Shown in pieces: positions 1-5,242 of a stretch of 8,482 nucleotides of DNA (its first letter is position 1; every line of letters starts with the position of its first letter). The stretch is from contig NZ_CAMLDP010000076.1 in assembly GCF_946478925.1 (NCBI RefSeq), positions 1-8,482 of the forward strand, in the 5' to 3' direction. A program made the position numbers and the translations under genes. The DNA is from an uncultured Nitrososphaera sp. GTDB lineage: Archaea > Thermoproteota > Nitrososphaeria > Nitrososphaerales > Nitrososphaeraceae. The notes beneath the pieces are model-generated. The model ran no database searches. It was not told the DNA's origin and worked only from the letters and a program-made list of their open reading frames with translations.

Positions 1-1
1 C

Positions 2-259
2 AAGGCGTTCAACACGGTCGGAAACCCGCTCATGCTGCACCCTGACTTTGCCGGTGGCAGGCCGACCATGTTTGTGTGTGGAAACGACGACGGCGCCAAA
101 GATCTGGTGCGCGACATTGCGTTTTCGCTCGGCTGGGAGACCTTGGACGTCGGGGGCATTGAAGGGTCGCGGTTGCTAGAACCGCTTGCGATGCTGTGGG
201 TGGTCCACTATTTCCGCACGAAAAACGGCAACCACGCGTTCAAGCTGCTTAGAAAATAA
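2..259 (+). CDS. Coenzyme F420/NADP oxidoreductase-like protein, C-terminal 85 residues (5' end outside window)
   Basis: The open frame enters from the left edge (base 1 is the third base of a codon) and ends at TAA 257-259. The visible residues begin KAFNTVGNPLM, continue through GRPTMFVCG and GWETLDVGGIEGSRLLEPLAMLWV, and end HAFKLLRK. The KAFNT stretch after a Rossmann core, the D-G-x-I-E-x-SRxLEPLAMLW helix and the final FKLLR are typical of the C-terminal part of the COG2085 family, the 8-hydroxy-5-deazaflavin (F420):NADP oxidoreductases and relatives. Such enzymes move hydride between F420 and NADP in the cytoplasm. The nucleotide-binding GxGxxG motif should lie upstream of the window, so cofactor specificity cannot be judged here. 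Other members of the superfamily may use different substrates, so no symbol is assigned. The gene converges on the small membrane protein gene at 311-562. Confidence 0.8.
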   Translation, partial: KAFNTVGNPLMLHPDFAGGRPTMFVCGNDDGAKDLVRDIAFSLGWETLDVGGIEGSRLLEPLAMLWVVHYFRTKNGNHAFKLLRK

Positions 260-271
260 TAGCGGCATGGC

Positions 272-319
272 CTGCACTGGCGCCGGGGTATGCCCGCGCA
301 AATTCCGGCTCTAGTGCAG
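272..319. other. Imperfect hairpin between convergent genes
   Basis: CTGCACT at 272-278 is exactly complementary to AGTGCAG at 313-319. Inside it GCCGG (282-286) pairs with CCGGC (305-309), leaving a loop of about 18 bases. The structure sits between the stop of the F420-oxidoreductase-like gene and the end of the convergent membrane protein gene, and overlaps the last codons of the latter. It could help end transcripts from both sides or protect 3' ends. It lacks the T-run expected of an archaeal terminator, so the role is uncertain. Confidence 0.25.
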
Positions 320-562
320 CATTTCTTCCCTGTCGTGTCGCTCCTTTTGCGTCCGGGCCTCTTCTTCGGCCCTGCGCCACTCGGCGACGTGCCAGTCGTA
401 TTCCTTCTTTCTCCTGTAGCTGGCGTGCGCCACGAGCGCCATCAGCGCAAGGAATATGGCTGACCCGGCGACGACGGAGGCCATCGCCACCGGCGACATG
501 GGATGAGGCGGCGCGCCTGACGATGCTGCCCCTGACACTATCATTGCAACGAGGTCCAGCAA
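311..562 (-). CDS. Small single-pass membrane protein with charged C-terminal helix
   Basis: This is an 83-residue hypothetical protein. After a short Ala/Ser/Pro-rich N-terminus it has one clear membrane segment at about residues 26-46 (alanine, valine and leucine rich). The basic cluster YRRKKE follows, then a highly charged tail (about 50-80, Glu/Arg/Lys/Trp rich) that could be a long amphipathic helix or short coiled coil. The positive-inside rule places the tail in the cytoplasm. The start is uncertain: TTG at 562 lies a few bases after a GAGG and about 30 bases from an AT-rich box at 592-599, while ATG at 544 would give 77 residues. The competing frame over the same bases (starts at 572 or 584) is arginine-rich with no membrane segment and was rejected. 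I do not recognise the family and assign no function. Confidence 0.55.
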   Translation of the reverse strand: MLDLVAMIVSGAASSGAPPHPMSPVAMASVVAGSAIFLALMALVAHASYRRKKEYDWHVAEWRRAEEEARTQKERHDREEMLH

Positions 563-591
563 TTTGCCTCATAGTATTATCCACCGCGGAA

Positions 592-599
592 TAGATAAA
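592..599 (-). promoter_or_regulatory. Probable TATA box for the small membrane protein gene
   Basis: Read on the minus strand the bases are TTTATCTA, an acceptable archaeal TATA box. A start site about 26 bases downstream would fall near 569, giving a leader of about 7 bases to TTG 562 or about 25 bases to ATG 544. Confidence 0.4.
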
Positions 600-601
600 G
601 C

Positions 602-623
602 TGTGCGTGCGTGTGTGTGCGCA
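602..623. repeat. 22-base perfect alternating pyrimidine-purine (TG/CG) tract
   Basis: Every base from 602 to 623 alternates pyrimidine and purine, built from TG and CG steps with a GTGTGTGTG core and a final CA. Such tracts are the sequence type that can adopt left-handed Z-DNA under negative supercoiling. It lies in the spacer between the divergent membrane protein gene and eIF6, where upstream supercoiling from two promoters would be greatest. A role is inferred only from position. Confidence 0.6.
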
Positions 624-628
624 ATAGG

Positions 629-637
629 TTCATATCC
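629..637 (+). promoter_or_regulatory. Weak candidate TATA element upstream of eIF6
   Basis: TTCATATCC is the most TATA-like stretch at a suitable distance from the eIF6 start. It would place transcription initiation near 658-660, beside the ATG at 656 and about 9 bases before the TTG at 668. It is a poor match and alternatives are possible. Confidence 0.3.
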
Positions 638-667
638 CCTGCACCCATCGCGAGCATGTTACAGTAA

Positions 668-1333
668 TTGGCGATCTACCGTTACACCGTCTACAAGAGC
701 CCCAACATAGGGATTTTCGTCAGGGCCAACGACAAGGTGATGCTCATCCCGCACGGCTTTGCCGAGACCAAGACGGAAAAGCTCTCCGAGTACCTGCAGG
801 TGGAGGAGGTCTACGCGTCGGTCGCCGGCACGCGCCTCCTTGGCCCCATGACGGTGATGAACAACAACGGGATACTGCTCCCGCCCATCGCCGAGGAGGA
901 CGAGGTACAGTTTTTGCGCGAGCGCACGCGCTTGAAAGTTGAAAGGGTAAGGAGCAAGTTCACCGCTGTCGGCAACCTGATTGCGGCAAACGACAACGGC
1001 GCGATTGTCTCGCCGCTGCTTGAAAGCGAGGTGGACGAGCAGGTGCGCGACGTGCTCGGCGTGCCGGCCGCAAGGATGGAGGTAGGCGGCTTTGTGCAGA
1101 CCGGCTCGATGATAGTGGCCACGAACGCCGGCGCTGGCGTGCACCCAAAGGCTACAGAGGAAGAGGTAAAGGCGGTGTCGGAGGCGCTGCAGGTGCCGGC
1201 CGAGCCATTGACGATTAACGGCGGGGTCCCGTTCCTGTCTTCCGGGATAGTCGCAAACACGAGAGCGGTAGTGGTGGGAAGCCTGACCAGCGGACCGGAA
1301 CTTGTCATGCTGAGCAGGATTTTCCAGGCATGA
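668..1333 (+). CDS. eif6: Translation initiation factor 6 (aIF6)
   Basis: This is a 221-residue ribosome anti-association factor. In archaea and eukaryotes eIF6 binds the large subunit and keeps it from joining the small subunit until it is ready. The sequence shows the five-fold pseudo-repeat of the pentein fold: SPNIGIFVRAND (11-22), LLGPMTVMNNNGILLPP (57-73), VGNLIAANDNGAIVSPLL (101-118), TGSMIVATNAGAGVHP (145-160) and SSGIVANTRAVVVGS (191-205). Length is normal for archaeal members. The start is TTG at 668. An in-frame TAA lies immediately before it (665-667), so no upstream start is possible, and MAIYRYTVYKSPNIGI matches the family N-terminus. A four-codon reading ATG-TTA-CAG-TAA directly precedes the start. 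The gene heads an operon and overlaps the next gene as ATGA. Confidence 0.95.
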   Translation: MAIYRYTVYKSPNIGIFVRANDKVMLIPHGFAETKTEKLSEYLQVEEVYASVAGTRLLGPMTVMNNNGILLPPIAEEDEVQFLRERTRLKVERVRSKFTAVGNLIAANDNGAIVSPLLESEVDEQVRDVLGVPAARMEVGGFVQTGSMIVATNAGAGVHPKATEEEVKAVSEALQVPAEPLTINGGVPFLSSGIVANTRAVVVGSLTSGPELVMLSRIFQA

Positions 1334-2130
1334 TAGTTGAAGTCCTGTGCGTCGGAAACGAGCTATTGTCAGGAATCACGCTCAACACCAACGCGCACTG
1401 GATAGCAGGGCAGGTCGCGAAGGCAGGCGGCACGGTCAGCAGGGTGACGGTAGTCAGAGACGAGCTGGGCGCCATTTCAGATGCGGTGAAGGAGGCGCTT
1501 TTGCGCCGGCCGGACATACTGGTGACGACGGGCGGCCTCGGCGCAACCTATGACGACATGACCCTTGAAGGAGTCGCGCGGGCGCTGGGCAGAAAAGTGA
1601 TGCTCGACGATACCGCGGTGGAGATGCTGAAAAACAGCTACAAGAGGCGTCACCTGCACTACAGGATAAACAAGGTCAGGCTAAAGATGGCCACAATACC
1701 TGAAGGATCGGAGCCGATTGAAAACCCGGTGGGTAGCGCGCCTTCTGTAGTGATAGAAGACGCAGGCGTACAGGTGTTCTGCGTGCCGGGCGTGCCGGTG
1801 GAAATGAAGGCCGTTTTCAAAAAGCACATCCTGCCACTCGTGAAAAAAGGCGTCGGCAGCTTTATTTCAAAAGAAGTGAATTATTTCGTCACGGGAGTAT
1901 CGGAGGGCATGATAGCGCCGGCGCTCGTAAAGATAGTGGATTCAAACCCGCGCGACGCTGTATATTTGAAGACGCACCCGCGGGGCTATTACAGAAAAAC
2001 GACTCCGAGGATAAGGGTGCACCTTGTGTGCAAGGGCGCCGAGGAAAAGGAGGTGGCGGGGATGCTTGCGCGCATTTCAAAGCAGATATTGAAAGACATT
2101 TCAAGGCTGGGCGGCAAGGTGGAAAAATGA
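1330..2130 (+). CDS. CinA/MoaB-like molybdopterin-binding-domain protein (archaeal CinA N-terminal type)
   Basis: This 266-residue protein carries the MoCF-biosynthesis (molybdopterin-binding) fold shared by MoaB, MogA, MoeA and the N-terminal half of CinA. Visible motifs are GNELLSGITLNTN (9-21), TTGGLGATYDDMT (66-78), IENPVGSAPSV (130-140) and CVPGVPVEM (151-159), all typical of the CinA N-terminal domain. The C-terminal nicotinamide-nucleotide amidase domain of bacterial CinA is absent, as in many archaeal members. CinA N-terminal domains have been linked to ADP-ribose/NAD-by-product pyrophosphatase activity, so a housekeeping nucleotide role is as likely as molybdenum cofactor work. The substrate cannot be read from the sequence. 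The ATG at 1330 overlaps the eIF6 stop as ATGA, implying translational coupling. One base separates its TGA from the next ATG. Confidence 0.85.
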   Translation: MIVEVLCVGNELLSGITLNTNAHWIAGQVAKAGGTVSRVTVVRDELGAISDAVKEALLRRPDILVTTGGLGATYDDMTLEGVARALGRKVMLDDTAVEMLKNSYKRRHLHYRINKVRLKMATIPEGSEPIENPVGSAPSVVIEDAGVQVFCVPGVPVEMKAVFKKHILPLVKKGVGSFISKEVNYFVTGVSEGMIAPALVKIVDSNPRDAVYLKTHPRGYYRKTTPRIRVHLVCKGAEEKEVAGMLARISKQILKDISRLGGKVEK

Positions 2131-2131
2131 T

Positions 2132-2419
2132 ATGATCATCAAATATGTACTAGTAGGAATCGCGGCAGGTGCGGCAAGCGCGACATACCTCGTGTTCTAC
2201 TACCAGCCGATACTGCTCAACGGCGCAATACACGCGGCGATTTTCGTGTCCGGCCTTGTCGTCATGTACATCACAAAATCGCTGACTGCAAAAAAGGCCG
2301 GCGCTTACGTAGCCGGCGCGCTTCCGGTGCACCTTGCGATACACTTTGTCGTGATAAGAGACCTCACTCAGCTTATCGGCGCAAGCCACTTTTTGCTGAA
2401 CTTGTCGTCCTTGCCGTGA
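2132..2419 (+). CDS. Small three-helix membrane protein, unknown function
   Basis: This is a 95-residue hydrophobic protein with probable membrane helices at about residues 3-25, 28-48 and 56-76. A short Lys-containing loop (49-55, KSLTAKK) separates helices 2 and 3, and the tail ends HFLLNLSSLP. Its ATG at 2132 follows the preceding TGA by one base, so it is almost certainly co-translated with the CinA-like gene and eIF6. The last 52 bases overlap, tail to tail, the end of ilvE on the other strand. The open frame, close spacing and coherent membrane pattern support a real gene. I do not recognise the family, and the link to translation or cofactor genes may be no more than operon organisation. 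Confidence 0.7.
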   Translation: MIIKYVLVGIAAGAASATYLVFYYQPILLNGAIHAAIFVSGLVVMYITKSLTAKKAGAYVAGALPVHLAIHFVVIRDLTQLIGASHFLLNLSSLP

Positions 2420-3300
2420 ACCACGGCTTCAAATAGCGTCTTCAGTTGCTTGGTGACTCTGCCGGGCCTGCCGCCGTCCCTGCCAATAGTGCGGTTGTCT
2501 ATCTCGCCCACCGGCTTTACCTCGGCCGCGGTCCCCGTGAGGAACACCTCGTCTGCGACGTACAGCTCGTCGCGGGAGATGTTGCGCTCCTCGCACTGGA
2601 TGCCGTTCTCTCTTGCAATTGCGATTATGCTTTCCCGGGTGATGCCGGCGAGCGCGCCTGACGACGTCGGGGGCGTTGCAAGCGACCCGTCCTTATTCAC
2701 TATAAAGACGTTCTCGGCGCTTGCCTCCACCACCATGCCCTGCGGGTTGAGCATTATCGCCTCGTCAAAGCCTGCCTTGATTGCCTCGACGCGGGCAAGG
2801 GCAGAATTGGCATAGTTTGCCGTTGCCTTGGCGTGCATCGGCATCGTCCTTGGGTCAAGGCGCGCCCACGAGGACACCATGAGCCGGGCGCCCTTTTCCT
2901 CGCCACCGCCCTTGATGTACTCGTCCCACTTCCAGACTGCTATTGCCACTGACACCTTGTTTGGCATCGGGTTAACTCCCATCTTGCCATAGCTGTAGAA
3001 TGCAATCGGCCTGATGTAGCACTCGTCCATGTTGTTTGCCTTCACGGTGTCAACCGCCGCCTGCTCCAGCTGCTTGCGGGTAAAGCCGAGGTCCATGAAA
3101 TAGATCCTGCCGCTGTCGATGAGCCTCTGCATGTGGTCCTGCAGGCGGAATATGGCGCTGCCGCCGTTTTCTGTCTTGTAGCAGCGTATGCCTTCAAAGA
3201 CTCCGGTGCCGTAGTGGAGGCCGTGCGTCAGTACGTGGATTTTCGCGTCGCCGTGGTCGACCAGCGCGCCGTTAAACCAGATCTTGCCCTCTTCTGTCAT
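2368..3300 (-). CDS. ilvE: Branched-chain amino-acid aminotransferase (PLP fold type IV)
   Basis: This 310-residue class IV aminotransferase catalyses the last step of isoleucine, leucine and valine synthesis, moving the amino group from glutamate to the branched-chain 2-oxo acids. Signature regions are HGLHYGTGVFEGIRCY (26-41), an R-P-I-A-FYSYGKMG stretch (97-108), the PLP-binding lysine K158 in HAKATANY, VVEASAENVFIV (190-201) with the conserved Glu192, AGITRESII (218-226) and the phosphate-site TGTAAEV (255-261). Length and motif spacing match archaeal and bacterial IlvE. D-amino-acid aminotransferase and aminodeoxychorismate lyase share the fold, but the YGTGVFEGIR start is the branched-chain type. 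The ATG at 3300 overlaps the lysC stop as TAATG, so it is probably translated by ribosomes leaving lysC. Its last 52 bases overlap the convergent membrane protein gene. Confidence 0.93.
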   Translation of the reverse strand: MTEEGKIWFNGALVDHGDAKIHVLTHGLHYGTGVFEGIRCYKTENGGSAIFRLQDHMQRLIDSGRIYFMDLGFTRKQLEQAAVDTVKANNMDECYIRPIAFYSYGKMGVNPMPNKVSVAIAVWKWDEYIKGGGEEKGARLMVSSWARLDPRTMPMHAKATANYANSALARVEAIKAGFDEAIMLNPQGMVVEASAENVFIVNKDGSLATPPTSSGALAGITRESIIAIARENGIQCEERNISRDELYVADEVFLTGTAAEVKPVGEIDNRTIGRDGGRPGRVTKQLKTLFEAVVHGKDDKFSKKWLAPIS

Positions 3301-4730
3301 TATTTCGACACACTCCCATGCATCCTGACCCGGGTGTGGTGTATCGCCTTTACCGCCTCTGCCACGCTGTTTGCCTTGTCCTCAACCACTATCAGTATCC
3401 TCGACGTCTCTTCCTGCGCGTCGAGGTTGAGTATGTTGATGTCGTGCTCGCTGACGTTGCTCGACGCAGTCGACGCAATTTTCGGCACGCGCCACATCTC
3501 GTCGCCTATCAGCGTGACTACGGCCCTGCCGTACACTATCTCGGCCTTTTGGTAGTACGCTCGGAAATGCCGCTCGTGTCTGCGCACATAGTCGGCGTCG
3601 AGAAACAAGAGGCGCGTCATCTCTGTGTCGTCCTTGACGTACGGCGACAGCTTTACAAACTCGTGGTACTGCTTGTCGCTTTCCAATGAAGCAATCAGGT
3701 GCGACGCCGCAATGGTCTCCATCCTGACAATCGCGCAGTTCTTCTTGCCCGTCACTATCTTTATCGGGTTTGACGCGTCGTCGGACGGCGGCGTGCGCTT
3801 TATGACAGTCACGCTGTCCGGCTTGGTCATGTTCGTCACGACAAGCGGTATGTCGAGGTCATTGTCGTCTATTTCCTTTATCGCAATTGGGTCGAGGATC
3901 TTCATCCCAAACATGCCGGCGATCCTCGCCTCGTTGTACGAGAGGTACGGCACAAAGTCGAGGCCGTCCTTTACTATCTTGGGGTCAGCACTGAGCACCG
4001 CGCTGTCCTTTTCAAACGATATTTTCGTGTCGTACTTGTCGCTCAGGATTATCGCAATGTCCGCCGCGGTCCTGTCAGAGCCTCCGCGCTCGTACGTGGT
4101 CTCCAGACCGTCGGCAGTCTTGCCGATGAACCCGCCCATCGACACCACGTCGTTTTCCTCTATCAATTCTATCAACCGGTCGGCACTCTGCCTCGACTCG
4201 TCTGCCATAAAGTTTGCAGCCTCAAAGTTGTCGTCGGTAATAATGGGCCAGTGCTCTATGGGAACGTGCGCCGCCTTTATCCCGTTTGCCTGCATCACGT
4301 AGGCCATAAGATAGGACATCGTCACCTCGCCGCTGTACGCAAGCGTGCGGGAGCGTATCACGTCCACAAAGCGCCTGTTTTCAGCAGCGCCCTTTAGCGA
4401 AATTATCACCTGCCGGTAAAACTTGTCAAGCTGGTCGAGGAACTCTTTTTTGCGCGCCTCGTCGAGGTGGCGTGCCGCGATGCGCTCGTACACCTCCCTC
4501 AGCACTTCTATCTCTACGGGATTTGAGGAGGCGTAGTTCCTGCCCACCTTTATGGCGACGTCGGTCATCGAGCTGACCTTGCCTTCGTACTCTATCAAAG
4601 GGGCAGAGAAAACGGCCACGGCCTTGGACTCTTTCATTATCTGCTTGAGCCGGTCCATTATCCGAGGGATGAGCACCCCGTCGGCGCCGAGCGCGCTACC
4701 GCCAAACTTGGCAACCGTTATCGCGGTCAA
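3300..4730 (-). CDS. lysC: Aspartate kinase with C-terminal ACT domains
   Basis: This 476-residue enzyme phosphorylates aspartate, the first step towards threonine, methionine and (where made from aspartate) lysine. The amino-acid kinase domain shows AKFGGSAL (7-14), SRTLAYSGEVTMSYLMA (127-143), GFIGKTADG (200-208), ERGGSDRTAADIA (214-226) and LSADPKIV (246-253). From about 324 to the end lie two ACT-type regulatory regions. The second is the clearer (VVTLIGDEMWRVPKIAS, then INILNLDA, then ILIVVEDKANSVAEAVKAIH), so feedback control by an end product, probably threonine, is likely. The start is TTG at 4730. An in-frame TAG at 4740-4742 excludes anything longer, apart from a CTG three codons in, and a good TATA box lies about 30 bases upstream. 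Its stop overlaps the ilvE ATG, linking entry into threonine/isoleucine synthesis with the final transamination. Confidence 0.93.
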   Translation of the reverse strand: MTAITVAKFGGSALGADGVLIPRIMDRLKQIMKESKAVAVFSAPLIEYEGKVSSMTDVAIKVGRNYASSNPVEIEVLREVYERIAARHLDEARKKEFLDQLDKFYRQVIISLKGAAENRRFVDVIRSRTLAYSGEVTMSYLMAYVMQANGIKAAHVPIEHWPIITDDNFEAANFMADESRQSADRLIELIEENDVVSMGGFIGKTADGLETTYERGGSDRTAADIAIILSDKYDTKISFEKDSAVLSADPKIVKDGLDFVPYLSYNEARIAGMFGMKILDPIAIKEIDDNDLDIPLVVTNMTKPDSVTVIKRTPPSDDASNPIKIVTGKKNCAIVRMETIAASHLIASLESDKQYHEFVKLSPYVKDDTEMTRLLFLDADYVRRHERHFRAYYQKAEIVYGRAVVTLIGDEMWRVPKIASTASSNVSEHDINILNLDAQEETSRILIVVEDKANSVAEAVKAIHHTRVRMHGSVSK

Positions 4731-4757
4731 TTGCAGAGGCTAAAGTGCCAGCTTCCC

Positions 4758-4766
4758 TATATTAAA
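4758..4766 (-). promoter_or_regulatory. TATA box of the lysC-ilvE unit
   Basis: Minus-strand TTTAATATA is a strong archaeal TATA box. Initiation about 26 bases downstream gives a start near 4736 and a leader of only about 6 bases before the TTG at 4730. This supports both the TTG start and near-leaderless expression of lysC-ilvE separately from the upstream 77-residue gene. Confidence 0.6.
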
Positions 4767-4781
4767 GATGAGTGCCAACAG

Positions 4782-5015
4782 TCATCTAAGAAAAGAGCGC
4801 ATCCTGCTCACCACGAGGTCTGACGCGGGGCCCGCTATGTCAAACAGCGCGGCCTCTATCTCTTCCACTGACGAGCACGGCGGCTCGAAGCGGATGTGGT
4901 ATTTTTCTGCGAGGTGATATAGCAGAACCCGGACGGCCGGCGCTTCAAAGGTGTCCAGCGCCCTTTTCAGCGCATCTTCTATCTTTTTGCAGTCGCCTGC
5001 ATCAGAGATAGACAC
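4782..5015 (-). CDS. Small helical protein resembling thaumarchaeal output (NitrOD5-like) domains
   Basis: This is a 77-residue soluble protein, predicted mostly helical: KKIEDALKRALDTF (10-23), APAVRVLLYHLAEKYHI (25-41), a Pro/Cys turn, SVEEIEAALFDIAG (49-62) and ASDLVVSRMRSFLR (64-77). The order ALDxx, then VxxLLYHLAEKY, then an acidic EEIEAALxxIxG helix recalls the small NitrOD5-type output domains found alone or behind sensor domains in Nitrososphaeria. I recognise the pattern from memory and give it moderate weight. The start is GTG at 5015. A TATA box at 5039-5047 predicts initiation near 5017, so the transcript would be practically leaderless and GTG the first codon. The frame is open further upstream but has no ATG, GTG or TTG within the part a transcript would cover. 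It precedes lysC on the same strand, which has its own promoter. Function is unknown. Confidence 0.65.
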   Translation of the reverse strand: MSISDAGDCKKIEDALKRALDTFEAPAVRVLLYHLAEKYHIRFEPPCSSVEEIEAALFDIAGPASDLVVSRMRSFLR

Positions 5016-5038
5016 ACTGACCGGGGAAAGGCATCTTG

Positions 5039-5047
5039 ATATAAATA
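5039..5047 (-). promoter_or_regulatory. TATA box of the 77-residue helical protein gene
   Basis: Minus-strand TATTTATAT is a near-ideal archaeal TATA box. Its centre at 5043 lies about 28 bases from the GTG at 5015, which fits leaderless initiation and fixes the choice of that start. Confidence 0.6.
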
Positions 5048-5084
5048 GATTCTAAAAAGGCAAATTTTCGGGGCTCATATCACT

Positions 5085-5094
5085 GATAAATATA
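5085..5094 (+). promoter_or_regulatory. TATA box of the small zinc-ribbon gene
   Basis: GATAAATATA is a good archaeal TATA box. Its centre near 5090 predicts initiation near 5116, exactly at the in-frame GTG at 5116-5118, although the ATG at 5107 is the more conventional start. A weaker box (TCATATCAC, 5075-5083) would instead serve the ATG. Confidence 0.45.
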
Positions 5095-5106
5095 CGGGCG
5101 TCGCCA

Positions 5107-5232
5107 ATGCCGGGCGTGCAAGAAGAAGAGGACCTTTGCATAAGGTGCGGTGGCGAGATGGTCCACATAGGGTTCAAGATCTACCGCTGCCGGGTGTGCG
5201 GCCACGAGGAAAAGCCAGAGGACGTCATGTGA
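5107..5232 (+). CDS. 41-residue zinc-ribbon protein
   Basis: This very short gene runs from ATG 5107 to TGA 5230-5232. Its protein has two CxxC knuckles, C11-IR-C14 and C28-RV-C31, separated by 13 residues, with glycines after each knuckle (CGGEM, CGHEE). This is the classic zinc-ribbon pattern for one structural zinc. The N-terminus is acidic (EEED) and the tail is charged. Archaea have many such mini zinc ribbons, including transcription and ribosome accessory proteins. It does not match the usual spacing of RNA polymerase subunit P closely enough to be called that. A GTG at 5116 is an alternative start giving 38 residues and would suit the TATA box better. Its stop lies 10 bases from the convergent glycosyltransferase stop. 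The molecular role is unknown. Confidence 0.75.
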   Translation: MPGVQEEEDLCIRCGGEMVHIGFKIYRCRVCGHEEKPEDVM

Positions 5233-5242
5233 TCTTATAATT

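Noticed and set aside
249..584. 111-residue minus-strand frame over the small membrane protein
   Set aside because: Very rich in arginine and glycine with no domain or membrane pattern; the frame ending at 311 has a coherent membrane helix and charged tail.
659..1308. Long minus-strand frames opposite eIF6 (659-1144 and 811-1308)
   Set aside because: Antisense shadows of a well-recognised gene in GC-rich DNA; no family resemblance and low-complexity composition.
2132..2139. ATGATCAT palindrome at the start of the three-helix membrane protein gene
   Set aside because: Only eight bases, made of start codon and isoleucine codons; expected by chance.
3625..4302. 225-residue plus-strand frame opposite lysC
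   Set aside because: Serine/isoleucine-rich mirror of the lysC codons; no credible promoter, and lysC is unmistakable.
5107..5232. Calling the zinc-ribbon protein RNA polymerase subunit P (Rpo12)
   Set aside because: The length and the two CxxC motifs are suggestive, but the residues around the knuckles and the missing C-terminal basic motif do not match that subunit well enough.
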